DNA of 64,000 nucleotides from Gambelia wislizenii (Eukaryota; Chordata; Lepidosauria; Squamata; Crotaphytidae): assembly GCA_030847615.1 (NCBI GenBank), contig JAUMIR010000005.1, positions 244,504,645 through 244,568,644 on the forward strand. Reading direction: 5' to 3'. The notes below the pieces were generated by a model. It had not been told where the DNA came from. It saw nothing but the letters and a program-made list of their open reading frames with translations, and ran no database searches. Within the stretch, counting starts at the first letter, position 1, and every line of letters begins with the position of its first letter. Made by a program: the position numbers and the translations under genes. Positions 1 through 11,305 of the stretch are shown here, one piece after another.

Positions 1-1755
1 CTTCTCCGGCCTACTTGAGAGTATGCCATTAGAACCACGTCATCTGCATACAGGAGGATATTAACATATCTATTAAGAATCCTTGGCATGTGAACATTGG
101 TAGAATGAAGAAATCCTGGAATGTCATTAACATAAAGATTAAATAGCATTGGGACCAGAATACATCCTTGTCTAACACCTCTATGTGTGAGTATATTCTG
201 TGTAAGGGCACCATCAACTCAAGTATGGACTTTCAAACATGTATTTGTATATAGGGCCTTTACCAGGTGTAAAAGTCTAGGCTCCATATTTAACATAGCC
301 AGCTTCCTCCATAAGATGTCTCTATTTATGGAGTCAAAGGCTGCACTGAGATCTATAAAGGATGAGAACAAATACTTGCCATGTGTTGTGTATTTAGTAA
401 TAAGATGATGTAAAATGAAACAGTTGTCAATTGTGGAGTGCCCAGGCCTAAATCCTGCCTGTTCTTACTAGTATATTCTTCTCGATTGCCCAATCTTTTA
501 TTTTACTCAGGAGGTGTTTTGCATACATCTTAGCTGTTATATCAATGAGACTTATGCGTCTGTAATTTCTGAGATCTCCTTGTCTCCTTTTTTATATATG
601 GGAACTATGATGGAAAGTTCCCATCCTGCTGGAATATGACCGGTACTATCTATGTATGTGAATAGTCTTGCTAACTTTGTTTGCCTGTGCCAGCATCACT
701 AAGAGGCAAAGCTGATGAAATATCCTTGAGGTTATCTGAAGCCAAATTGTCACGTTTGTTCTTTGGGATGGCAATATTCTGTGTTCCAGCATTGTTTAAA
801 AGTGAGCCAAGCTCCTCTGAGCAAAACACCCGAGTTGGAAAGATTGAAAAGAAATGCAGAAATGGCCTCGTCTTAAACAGCATGCTAGAAATTATGGGTC
901 GCCTAAAGATCAGTAGAATCCGCTCATAACCTCTGCTAGGTAGAAGCCATTCAGCCTTCTGCAAATCAGTCAGCTGCCTTTCACAGCGTAGTAGCTGACT
1001 TAAAGACAGAATAATTGCTCTTTTTGATCCCCATAGTCCTCTATTAACTCTGTTGTTTAATATTTGTAGGATGATTTGATTAAACTGTAAGTAGTAGTTT
1101 TGATTCACATGCCTTAGTCCCTTGGGTATGTGTTCACAAAGTGTTTGTTTCTTGCTTCTCTCCATGTGAGTGACCAGCTGTCTCTCATCACTACGGTCCT
1201 TTCTTTCTTCTCTGTAGCCCAAGTAGAAATAGGGTTACCCATGACTTCCTTGTTAGCTGCTTTTGTAGTGCTCTTTAAACATTTTGTGCAAAAATTCTGT
1301 ACTTTAGCAACAGTGTCTTTTAACTGGTTTTCAATAAGCTTTATGAAATCCTCCTTCTTTATGAAATCCTCCTTTAAAGAATCTACTTTGCATTTAATTG
1401 TGGACAGCTGCTCAAAAATTGAGATAACCTTTTGTGCTGTCAGCAAGCATTGTCTTGTTAGGAGGTCAGATGTGTTATTGTTATCTAAGTTTGCTAGGTT
1501 TGTATCTACACTCCCACCTTGTAAGAGCTGTGCTGCTGCTGAACAAATTGCAGCCGTCTGAGTCTGGTCCTGTGGGTGGGCTATCTCTTCTAGAGAAGAG
1601 GAATTATTTATAAATTGCTGACATTCTGCCTCTGCTTGTAAATCCCACTCTAAGGATTCACATCCACCAGAAAGTTTAGGAGGGTTTAAATTACTTACAG
1701 GGATGGTTGTCTAGTTGTTAAAAAGCAGTCAACTTTCATCTGTTTCTTTGGCTTA
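1..1755 (-). mobile_element. Non-LTR retrotransposon (LINE), degenerate, runs off the left edge
   Basis: Read on the minus strand, 1-67 encodes a reverse transcriptase catalytic box reading LLYADDVVLM. Preceding it (about 120-660) are RT blocks reading RQGCILVPMLFNLYVND, DLSAAFDSINRD, EQAGFRPGHSTIDNCFILHH and PAGWELSIIVPIYKKGD. Further 5' on the minus strand (671-1560) are two partly overlapping frames of lysine-rich protein, with a 19-nt direct duplication near 1340-1372 that duplicates the residues KEDFIK. Stop codons and frameshifts interrupt the frame, so this is a dead copy. I see no endonuclease catalytic motifs, so that part may be deleted. The clade is not certain. Confidence 0.75.
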
Positions 1756-3048
1756 GATATAACTTGCGATGCAGAGGGGGTACATTGTCTCTTCTTTTTT
1801 TCCCATGATAGTTGATAGAGTGAGCCACTTTTCATTGATGAATTATCTGTTTTTTTTTTACTTTTTACATCTAAAAGTTAAGTTTAATAGGGAAGCTGTA
1901 GACCAGGAAGGAGGGTGTCAAGCATGCAACCCTCTTGGATTGGTAGCTAATAACAAGGATTTGCATTTTGCAAGATGCATGGAGTAAATTACCTTGCATA
2001 GTATTGCCTCAGGGTTTGCTGGAAGGGTTAGCTTTGTTTTCCATTGGGATCATGGGTTATTCTTAAAATTCCTCCAATGGTAACAGCTGCATCTAGTTCA
2101 AACCAGTACCAAAAATCACCTAGCAGAAAGTAATAGACTTTTCAAAGTACCTTGTTTGTGCAGTTGAAGGCTAAAGTTCATTGGCTAACATTAATGACAG
2201 GCTAAAAATAAATTAAGGTAGAATTCCTTTCAAGCTGTTACAATTTAAGCATTTTGTTTGGGGGAAATCATAAGGACCATATTAGCTATCTAATTTTACA
2301 AATATTTCCATGTAGGAAAATTGCAAACTGTGTGCAAATTATGAGTGTTGCATCACTGAGCACCAAACCCTGTGACTTCCTGTCATGCACATAGAATGAA
2401 AATTATACATTTGTAGTAGTACCATCTGTGCTGGATGTGATTTGAATATACTTTCATGTATTTATTTAGTACACTATCAGTTTAGTGTTACTTATATATT
2501 ATGGATTAAATCCAATTGTGAATCTAGAGTAGACCTATTGAATAAAATAAAGTCATAAATGTTCAATTACTTAATTCCTTTTGATTCAGTGGGCTTACTA
2601 TAATCGAGACTAACAGTTGTATTAGGCTATTGAATACAGCACCCACAAGCTCCAAGAAATTATAAAGTGTTTTTGGAATTCTTTAATTTCACTGAAGTTC
2701 TGTTTAATATGCTGCATGAACGGTATCTATCTGAGTGTTGGAGAAGATGCTAATATGCCTGGAATGTGAGAGGAGGCTGAGTGGGAGGAGTCTTCAACTA
2801 AACTTACCTGTTGTATAACATTTATTATTGTGAACACTTTCTCTCTCTCTCTCCCCCTCCTTCCCTCTCTTGAGTTTGGGCAGTCCTGAGCACAGTTCTG
2901 ATTTCTACATGCTGTCACACAGGATGAAGGAAAGTAAACCTGTAGATGAGGAGACTATGCTTCCTTCAAAGCTCAGTGTCTGTTTTCCTTCTGCTGTGCG
3001 TTAAAAGTGGAATTTAACAACCCCATTTCCTAACGTGTACTTTTGTGC

Positions 3049-3082
<34 letters not shown>

Positions 3083-4640
3083 CATGTGCATGTCTGTCTC
3101 CTGATGGATCTTTCAAAGAGAGATTTCTGTCCAGTGTTTGTCATCATAAATTCACACTGTTGCTGCTGTTCCCACAAGGACTATATTAAAGAGGTAAGAA
3201 TTTCTGTTATGCTGATATATGCGGTTACAATGCTTTTAAAAAGCACTGTTCTCTACTGATCTGTTCTATATAGTTCTCAGCAGTCCTGGCTTTGTACTTT
3301 GGGTAAGGATATAAGAGTTTAGGCAGAAATGAATTGGAAGAAAGGTAGCTAAGGATCATATTTTGTGTGGGTCTGGTTAGGTTAGGTCTGTCAAATAGGA
3401 GGCATTAGTTCATGGTATTACTGTATAAGTTGGGGGTATCCATGCTCCATACAGGCAAAATGAGAATTAGTAGTAAATTAACTTTACAAAGAAGCTGAGT
3501 AATATTAAGCTTTTCTCATGTGATACTATATTAATACTTCCCATTTTACTACTCAGTCTTTATTTTAGTAATTGCTTGAGCAGATAAGAACTCATCATGG
3601 TTCTGTAGAAAATAATATTTGGCCTTTCAGCATATTGTTGACTTGCCACTGAACCACTGTGAAAGACTGCTTGGACTTGGTGTAGGAATGTTATCTCGCT
3701 GTGCAACTTGTGGATGGTGGAAGATGAGGAGAATTAGCCCAAAGAACAATAATCTGTTTGATTGTAAAGTGAAGTGAGAAAACCATTTGACCTAACAAAA
3801 TGCCTATGAATGACTGTGAAGGCTGTATACTGTAGCTATTCAGTTCAGAGGATTGTCCTGTTTTGCAGTTAGTATGTTCGAGAGAGAATTTGCTGGACTC
3901 TCCTTTTACATACTTGGAAGTTGGTTGAAAAAAAAAAAGTCTGATTCTCTTCGGATTTTCCTCGGTCATGTTCCATAAACTCTGGTTATGGAAGTTTTGG
4001 ATTTCATCCAGATTTTCAGATCAGAGGATTTGTAAAATAGAGTACTTAGAATTTCTATACGGTTTTTATTTTTCTGGAGAGCTTCATGAACTCAGTAATA
4101 CTTACACCAACTTCGAAGGTATGCTTACTCCTATATTGTCAGTTCCTTGGCGGGTGTGTGGGAGTATTGAAACTAAGACACTGACTTGTCTAAGGTCATA
4201 TAATGAGTTCAGGGTAGGGGGAAATTTGAATCAAAGATTTCCTAGTCATAGTCTCGCTGATTAGTCACTTAAGTTTCTCTTCTTGTTTCTCCATATGTGA
4301 CTAGTTAAATTACATTGAAAATATAATAAAACTTTTGCAATGGGTTGCATCCAGAGAAACATATGTTAAACAGTAACTGGCAGAATGTCTTTTGCCACTA
4401 GCATCCGGGTGGCAGCACTATGCCCCTCCCCCAAAACATCTTGTGAGGATCAGGAAAGTTACCTTCTATCATCCAAATTCTACCTGTGCTTCTCAGATTC
4501 CAGCTTATAGGAATTGACCCAAAGCATCCTTTCTTCCAATGGGAAGAAGCCATTAGAGGAAGCTCCTTTTTTTGAAAGAAGGGGGAAAGCCCTTAAATGG
4601 CAAGACTGATTCAAAAAATGCATGTGCATGTGAGCGCACC
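1756..4640. other. WNK1 intron sequence without recognisable genes
   Basis: AT-rich intronic sequence. Apart from a pyrimidine-rich CT tract near 2842-2868 and a TG microsatellite at 3057-3082, I see no coding signal or clear transposon termini. The short open frames here lack codon bias, domains and splice context. Confidence 0.6.
3057..3082. repeat. (TG)n microsatellite
   Basis: About 13 uninterrupted TG dinucleotides, followed by a degenerate GCATGTGCATG extension. Intronic. Confidence 0.9.
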
Positions 4641-4650
4641 CATAGATATA

Positions 4651-5434
4651 CAGTTGCCCCTCCACATTTGCGGCTTTCACATTCGCGGTTTTGATTATTC
4701 GCGGAAAGCCGCCTGCTCCACCCTCTCCACTCCATCCCTTCCCAAGGCAGCGAGGGGGGTCTCAGGAATCCCTTCGCTGCCTTGGGAAAGGGGGGGTGGA
4801 AAGCCTCCCTCATTCCACCCCAGTCCCTTCCCAAGGCAGCGAGGGACCCCCTACGCCACTCTGGGAAGGGCGGGGGGGTGGAGGAGAGTGACTGTGGGGG
4901 CTTCAGAAGCCCCCGTGGCCAGTCTGGGAAGGGCGGGGGGGTGGAGGAGAGTGACTGCAGGGGCTTCAGAATCCCCCGCGGCAACTCTGGGAAGGGCGGG
5001 GGGTGGAGATGAGTGACTGCGGGGGCTTCAGAATCCCCCGCGGCCACTCTGGGAAGGGCGGGGAGGTTGAGAAAGGCCGGAAAGAGGCAGCGCAGCCTCC
5101 TCCCCGCCAGCCCGCTGCTGTCCCCAGCCTTTCGAAGCGGGCACCAGGCTCCAAAGCCCCGGCGCCCGCTTCGGAAGGACGGGGAGAGGCAGCGCAGCCT
5201 CCTCCCCACCCACACGCTGCCTTCCCCGGCCTTTCTCAGCAGGCTCCAGGGCTTCTAAGGCCTGGTGTCCCCTCAGAAAGGCCGCGGAGAGGCCAGCCAG
5301 GCTGGCCAGACACCCTCCCGCTGCCTCTCTCCCTCGGGGGGGGGGTCTGCGGGAGCAGCATCTGTTATTCGCGGTTTTTCCACATTCGCGGGGGTCTCAA
5401 GAACCTAACCCCCGCGAATGTGGAGGGACAACTG
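4651..5434. mobile_element. Tigger/pogo-like MITE with GC-rich, tandemly repeated core
   Basis: The ends form terminal inverted repeats: the left end starts CAGTTGCCCCTCCACATT and the right end is the complement of CAGTTGTCCCTCCACATT, both flanked by TA (4649-4650 and 5435-5436) as expected of Tc1/mariner-pogo insertion. A second inverted block (TTATTCGCGG type) lies just inside each end. The core is very GC- and CpG-rich and contains the 63-bp minisatellite listed separately. It also has a second diverged duplication of about 106 bp (around 5085 and 5191, both with GCAGCGCAGCCTCCTCC). The several overlapping open frames here come from GC-rich repeats and are not genes. Confidence 0.8.
4860..5063. 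repeat. 63-bp tandem repeat, about 3.2 copies
   Basis: The unit starting TCTGGGAAGGGCGGGG recurs at 4860, 4923, 4986 and 5048, giving spacings of 63, 63 and 62. Each unit carries its own small inverted repeat (GGGGGCTTC and GAATCCCCC). It sits in the core of the surrounding MITE. Confidence 0.85.
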
Positions 5435-5731
5435 TATATGTGTAGAAAGTGTGGAATCTGTATACCAATGTATATCTGTATACCTGTTATAATTAGAGCT
5501 GTAATTTTTAATCTTGAAGGCTTCTTTAGTCAATTAGAAGAGTTTCTAATCTGGTAACTTTAAAAAAATTGGAAAGATAATTTATTACTTAAAATACTTA
5601 CTCATCTTTCCAATTTCTGAAAATTCAAGATATGATGCACCATGTTAAAAGGAGAATTTCTCTTCATCATCAGACAATGTGGAAATGACTCTCTTCTAAG
5701 ATGGTGCCTGCCCAACATATACATGTATGTA

Positions 5732-6406
5732 CCGCATATTCCGGCGTATAAGACGACTGGGCGTATAAGACGACCCCCCAATTTTTAAGTTAAAATATAG
5801 AGTTTGCCCCCCCCCCCCCGCCAGCCACCTGGCTGGAAAGCCTGTCCCCCACCAGCCAGCCAGCTCAGTGGCTATAGATGATGGAATAGTCTGTGAAATT
5901 AAAGGACTGAGAACAGCTAAAAAAGCATGGGATACTTTGAAAAATCTCTGTGGTGTACAATCTTTGGAAAGTAAGGTTGCATTAATACAGTAAGTTGGTT
6001 AATATGAAGCTATCAAATCCCAAATTTTTGAATGAGCACATTAATGAATGAGCACATTAATGATTTTAGAGCCACAGTGGTAGCCAAGAGAATTTCACCA
6101 TAGACAAAACTTGATGCAGAATGATAAGTCTGAATCCAGAAATTCTAATTTTAGGCTAACTTGTCCTGAAAAGAAACATTATTTTGACTCTCCTGAGCTA
6201 AATGGAGGGCCATTTAACTCTTCAAAGGCAAAGCAGTCATTCTCACAGCAGGAGGAAGGATCTGCTGGGAAAACTGCCCAGGCCATTTTACACATCAGTC
6301 ATTCTCACAGCAGGGGAGTATGATTACTGGGGTATAAGACCACCACCCCCACTTTTGAGGAGATTTTCAAGTGTTAAAAAGTAGTCTTGTATGCAGCAAT
6401 ATACGG
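5732..6406. mobile_element. Hairpin-type MITE (TA-flanked) enclosing unrelated sequence
   Basis: The left end CCGCATATTCCGGCGTATAAG and the right end, reverse complement CCGTATATTGCTGCATACAAG, form imperfect terminal inverted repeats flanked by TA (5730-5731 and 6407-6408). GTATAAGAC-type motifs recur inside both ends (5762 and near 6330). A C-tract follows at about 5806-5818. The interior, about 5875-6310, does not look like MITE sequence and carries a Gag-like relic described separately. Confidence 0.6.
5872..6320 (+). pseudogene. Copia-type Gag (UBN2-like) relic
   Basis: Conceptual translation across one frame change gives IDDGIVCEIKGL, TAKKAWDTLKNLCGVQSL and ESKVALI, then in the next frame LVNMKLSNPKFLNEHINDF. 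The spacing of the AW-x-x-L, ALI-x-x-L and EHI-x-x-F blocks is that of Ty1/copia Gag proteins (UBN2 family). No zinc knuckle is visible, and stop codons break the frame. A 19-nt direct repeat, CAGTCATTCTCACAGCAGG, occurs at about 6233 and 6296. The assignment rests on motif pattern only. Confidence 0.45.
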
Positions 6407-6493
6407 TAAATCATTTAAAACAATGAAGATTTGCTTTTTCTTCAAAGCTTTTTTACTCATGCCAGTTTATGCAAATGAGTGGATTAAAACTCA

Positions 6494-6917
6494 TCTATAT
6501 TATATATATAATTCTCTTGGGTATGTTGCCGTTTCCAGTGTGCTGATTGGCTGCTTAGGGAACTGACCAACCAATCACAGGTCTGTTGGGCAGCCATTCA
6601 GCACACTGGGGGTGGGACCATGTAGATCTCAAACATGGTCGCTGGAGCTGGAGAGTGAGTAACATGGGGGTGGATGTGGTGTGCATGCATGTGTTTTGGA
6701 GTGCAGGGGTTGGGAGGAGGGGCAGAGCGAGTGGGGGAGGGGCAGAACAAGCAGTGGAGTGATGGGGCAGAACGAGCGGTGGGGGGCAGCAGGGGGCAGA
6801 ACGAGAGGCTGGTGGGCGAGTTAAACCCACCAGCCTACCTCAAAGGGTTGTCATGAGGTCTCCTGGGCATTTTGGGGAGGGTTTTTAAATGGCATATGGT
6901 ACGCCGGGTCCAGCTAG
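6494..6917 (+). mobile_element. Candidate non-autonomous Helitron
   Basis: The segment starts TCTATATTATATAT after an A and ends GGGTCCAGCTAG before a T, matching the Helitron pattern A|TC...CTRR|T without target duplication. The 3' hairpin expected just before CTAG is weak (around GGTACGCCGGGTCC), so this is a pattern call. The interior is G-rich, with GGGGCAGAACGAG-type short direct repeats at 6720-6800. Confidence 0.4.
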
Positions 6918-6974
6918 TTTGATTAAGATTTCTGTTATCAGATGACTAACTTAGTTAAAGTTTTAGTTGGATAT

Positions 6975-7042
6975 GTTATGTTATGTGCCATCAATGTTTA
7001 TGGTGCTTTACATAGAAATATAGGCACAAGATAAGGAGCTTG
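6975..7042 (-). mobile_element. LINE 3' end fragment
   Basis: GTGCCATCAATGTTTATGGTGC followed by TTTACATAGAAATA and GGAGCTTGTAATC resembles the minus-orientation 3' end of the LINE whose longer copy begins at about 20340 in this window (GCACCATCAGTGTACATGGC). It is a short remnant without coding content. Confidence 0.4.
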
Positions 7043-8413
7043 TAATCTAGATCTTGAGTTTGCTTCTGTTTGTATTTAGAGATATCTTCTAAGCTGTGAT
7101 CAAATCCTGTTTGCCATTGTATTTATGTGTGGGTGCGCTTTAATGGAATTCTCTTCTCTCACTTCTTTCCTTGAATGTCTGATCCTTCTAGCAATTGGGA
7201 AAAGAGATTTCATTTTTGTAATTAAAATGCAGCCTTTTCACTGAAATTCATAATTCTTAAAGAACAGTAACAATTTGTCAAGGACTTCTGGCATCTGCAT
7301 ATAAGATACTAAGTGTGAACTGCTAAAAGTAAATTTAATAGGGGAAGATGGTGGCTAAAAGCTACTTGGAATGTGAGTTAACAGTGGCTCATGCTATGTT
7401 GTACCTCATGATGACAACAGACATCCCCCCGGATCCTGAAGAATGGTGGATCCGGGGGAGGTGTTTTAATGATGAGCAGGGAGGCGAACCCATGGGCAGG
7501 CCTGGGCGTGGACACGCCCCGGCCGGGAGGAGTCAGGGGAGGCGCCAAAGCAGGGCCTATTTCACCCATTGCCTCCCCTGGTCTCCTCCTCTTTTCCATC
7601 AGTTTGATGTGAAGGTCTACCCTTCACATGCACACTTTAGCTCTAAATGTGCCAAATACATGGACCTGTCTCTTCCACTTAAAAAGGTGGGGGAGATGTT
7701 GATGCATGCATGGAAGGTAAATAGAAATTTAGATTAGGTGAGAAGGAGGTCCACTACTGCATTTGTGTGCAAAGTTATGTAGAGAATTAAGTGTATCACA
7801 TTTCTGTTAAAGCATATACACTAATATAAAATAAAGCGGAGAGACGTGACACAGGGAAGCAAAAATGAAGTCTGGTGAGCTTAATTGGTTGTAGAAAGTT
7901 CAAAAATGATAGTATATAAGCAGCTTTACTAAACTAATAAATCTGGAAGAAGACAGAGTAGAATAGATGTCCTGCTGTAGAAAACATTGTGGTATACATA
8001 AGATACATGAAGGAAGATTGTGACAATCCTGGAAGGAGGTGGATTTTCATTAGAAGTTTTTCTAGTGAAAAGAACATAGTTTGCCCCAAGGCATTTAGCT
8101 AAGGTTATCTCTTAATTAATTTGTTATTAAGTTTCCTTTATTTCTGTTGCCTCTGACACTTAAAATAGCACAAGCTGTTTTTGAACCGATTATTTAATAG
8201 CTGCTCTAAGTTATTATTCATATGAATGATCATTTTACTGGAAAAATAATAATTGTACTAGTAACTCCCAGTGAAGACTGTGCAGTTGGTGGATTGTATT
8301 TTGTCCCCAGACACATGATGCCAGTTTGTGTTTGCCTTTAACAAAACAGATTACAGTACCACTGTTTTCGGTGTTTACTTTCTTTGTTAACAATGTAAGT
8401 TAATTTTGTGGAG

Positions 8414-8419
<6 letters not shown>
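7043..8419. other. WNK1 intron without recognisable genes
   Basis: Only a short GC-rich island (7425-7610) stands out. It includes an 11-bp perfect inverted repeat, CCCCCGGATCC at 7426-7436 and GGATCCGGGGG at 7448-7458. A 129-codon open frame (7348-7737) crosses it but has no recognisable domain and no splice context. Confidence 0.55.

Positions 8420-8451
<32 letters not shown>
8420..8451. repeat. (TA)n microsatellite
   Basis: About 16 TA dinucleotides in an AT-rich intron. Confidence 0.9.
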
Positions 8452-8458
<7 letters not shown>

Positions 8459-9008
8459 TATACCAACAAAATGTATTTTAAATGTTAAACTGGAGTGATT
8501 TTGAAGTCAAATCACCACATATATTTCTAGTTAGGGCTTTGAGTGAGCCTATAGGACTCATTCTACACCCAATCACTTATTGATACTGGCAAAACAAATG
8601 ATATATTTGGAGTGCTGAAAAACGTTTCTAGTCTTCATGGTTACAATATTGTAATTAAAACAGAAATTTTCTTTCTCCCAGAGATAGCATCACAAGTTCA
8701 GTTTATCACTTCCAACCTTTACTCTAGGTTTTTCACACTTCCATGTAACTATTGCTATCTTCAGAAGATTGTAAAACAAGTGGCCCATCTCTGGGTTACT
8801 GAAAAGAAAACAATTTCTTTGGGGAGCAAAATATAATTCCAAACCACACTTGTATTTCCTGAATGTGAAGAACAAAAGTATTTCCATGATTAGAAATTAT
8901 GTTGCTATAAGGGTGAAAAGTCACTGTGTCTGATGGTGAACTTTACCAGAGGTACAAATAGTTTTTATTTTGTTATTGTAATTCCCCATTGCTGTTTCTG
9001 TGTTTCAG

Positions 9009-9097
9009 GGAGTCAAGCCAGCCAGCTTTGATAAAGTAGCAATTCCTGAAGTAAAAGAAATAATTGAGGGATGCATCCGTCAGAACAAAGATGAAAG
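9009..9097 (+). CDS. WNK1: WNK1 exon (about human exon 5): end of kinase domain C-lobe
   Basis: The acceptor TTTCAG ends at 9008 and the donor GTAAGT starts at 9098. The 89 nt encode 29 codons plus two bases (phase 2 at the end). The peptide begins [18 protein letters not shown] and ends CIRQNKDE, with the split Arg codon completed by the next exon. This is kinase subdomain XI, the end of the C-lobe, including the conserved RQNKDER segment. In the family it stabilises the catalytic core; the catalytic lysine of WNKs lies in an N-terminal exon outside this window. Near-identity to mammalian WNK1 makes the call secure. Confidence 0.96.
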
Positions 9098-9202
9098 GTA
9101 AGTGCTGGTTCCACTTGAATTAGGCAGTAAAAATGGAGCTATGACGCAGTTTTTAAAAATCTGTTAGGTACTCTGTAGTAAATATAAGTACTATAATATA
9201 TA

Positions 9203-9836
9203 CAGTGGGCACACTATATGCAGGCTCTGGATCCATGGATTTAATCAACCATGGATTCAAAATAAAAATTAAAAAGTATAGGAGTGTGAAAATTTGCAGC
9301 AGTGGTGCTCCTGCTCATTTGTTTGTGGAGAGTGAGAGTGCTGCCACGACTACCGCTTATCATCACCCTGCAGAAGCAGCTTGCCACTTTGCTGTTGGTA
9401 GTGGTGCTCTTGCTTGTCTATTCGTGGGCAGGTGAGTGGGAGTGCTGCTGCCAGTTGCCATGTCCCTGCGAAAGGTGTTCACCATCCTGTGGGTGGTGGC
9501 AGCGGTACTCCTGCTTGTTTGTTTGTGGGCAGGCGAGCGTGAACACCACTGCCACCAAATGCCATGTCCCTGCAGAAACTGCTCAAGGGCAGAGGTAAAC
9601 AGTTGGTGGGCTCCCCAGAGGAAGGGGAGCCTGAAAAATACACTCCTGGTGATGTGCCTGGCAGCCAGGGCTTGCCATTGCCTCCGCCTTACACCAGTTT
9701 TAATAGGGACTTGAACATTCACATTTTTTGGTATCTATGGGGGGGGGGATCCTGGAACCAGTCACCCGTGGGTGGTGATGATGATATTTATTTATATCCC
9801 ACCTTTCTCCCAATATGGGGACTCAAGGGCCCACTG
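9203..9836. mobile_element. Tigger/pogo-like MITE, with LINE 3' fragment inserted near right end
   Basis: The left end CAGTGGGCACACTATATGC and the right end GGGCCCACTG are inverted and flanked by TA (9201-9202 and 9837-9838). Internal CCATGGATTTAATCAACC and GGTATCTATGGGGG echo the same family style. A segment at about 9775-9825 (TGATATTTATTTATATCCCACC) looks like a LINE 3' tail in minus orientation and interrupts the right end. Open frames here (about 9205-9839) are repeat artefacts; the core has a diverged duplication of about 110 bp (TGCTCCTGC..TTGTTTGTGG). Confidence 0.6.
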
Positions 9837-10537
9837 TAATTTCTAAATGGTCAGATATGCAATACTGGATTTGTTTTGCAGGTGTCACCTCAAAAAGCAA
9901 AGTACATGTTAAGCCTCTTAGTTTGAGTGAGGAGCATGTGGTGTAGGAATTCTAGGCCTAAGTGGTTGCTAATCTCTTGGTAGAAAGGATGTCATCATCC
10001 CATTTACCCACTCCCTCTCATTAAAGAGTATCTTTATATAGGGGAGGGATCTAAATGACCAGTAGTATTTTGTTAAATATTGGGAAACAAGTATAGAACT
10101 TCTGTGCCTTATCAACGGACTGTTTTATTATGTTACACCCATTTTACCCTTTCTCTTTATTTCCTGATAATAAATCGTTCATGCTAGGTTTTTTTGGAAA
10201 GAGGCACTTTAAAAAATGTATTTTATGCCCGTCTAAATTTAAACATTCTCTGGGGTTGGTGAGAGGAGGAATCGTATTACTACTGTTCATATCTACATAA
10301 ACCAATATTGAAAATAAGTATGTATGCCCAGATATCCAAAGTCAGTCTAGTTGTATTCCCTTTAGTTCAAAGGTGTGGCCTGGATATAGTATCTTGGAAC
10401 AAGATATAATTCTTCTGTGAAATATGTCTAATTCACTTGGAAAATAGTTGGATGCATTTTGCTTCTTAGTAAAACTTAACATAACTTCTCTTCCCCCCAC
10501 CCCAATCTCCTTGTTCTTTTCTTTCTCTTACATTCAG

Positions 10538-10757
10538 GTATGCTATCAAGGACCTTCTGAATCATGCGTTTTTCCAGGAAGAGACTGGTGTGCGAGTAGA
10601 GCTGGCAGAAGAAGATGATGGTGAGAAAATTGCCATTAAGCTCTGGTTACGAATTGAAGACATTAAAAAGCTTAAGGGCAAATACAAGGATAATGAAGCA
10701 ATAGAATTTTCTTTTGACTTGGAGAGAGATGTCCCAGAGGATGTAGCACAGGAAATG
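10538..10757 (+). CDS. WNK1: WNK1 exon (about human exon 6): kinase end and autoinhibitory/CCT-like domain 1
   Basis: The acceptor CATTCAG ends at 10537 and the donor GTAAGT starts at 10758. The 220 nt are one base completing Arg plus 73 codons, ending in phase 0. It begins [17 protein letters not shown], the final kinase helix, and then enters the WNK autoinhibitory domain (PF1/CCT-like 1) with [19 protein letters not shown] and the Phe-Ser-Phe motif at 10707-10715. In rat WNK1 this Phe-x-Phe pair is needed for autoinhibition. The same fold also binds RFxV-like peptides. The sequence is almost invariant from mammals, so coding function is intact. Confidence 0.96.
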
Positions 10758-11305
10758 GTAAGTAATGTAGAGATTAGAAGCCTGTATAGTTTAGAGCCTT
10801 GATATTTAGGCGTGGTTTGTCCCATTTGCAGTTTTATTTGCTTACATAAAAATAAACACTTAAAAATACTGTGATGAAGAGAATTGGATGGGAAGAGGCA
10901 AGGAAGTCCAGAAGCCTCACTATTTGACTCCTCCAACTTTAACCAAGTCACATCTGAACCCCATACCCTTATCTGGAGGCAGTTGTAAAAGCTGAGAGGA
11001 TTGGGTCTCCTTTTGTAATATGCTCACTGACACAAACTTTGGACTTCTATGTATTCATCCCTTCTAGAAGTTTCTTTGCACATGATATGATAAGACACTT
11101 CTGAAAATCTACAATTTCAAAATCTGTTGGTAGGGCAGGATGAGGGAGCTGCAGTTATAGAGGATGAAGTTTAAGAGTACAGTTGTGTGTACACAAGAAC
11201 CCTTGCAGCATGTGCCCCAAAGTGTTAAAAATGCAAATTTTAACATTTTACCTAATCAGTATGTATTACTTTTGATGATTCTTTATTGTGAATCTTCATT
11301 TTGAT

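Noticed and set aside
4553..5557. Several overlapping long open frames on both strands (up to 220 codons)
   Set aside because: They lie in the GC-rich tandem core of a TA-flanked MITE; GC-rich repeats suppress stop codons. No domain or splice context.
7348..7737. 129-codon open frame as a small gene
   Set aside because: Composition-driven, no domain, overlapping frame on the other strand of similar quality, no promoter or splice signals.
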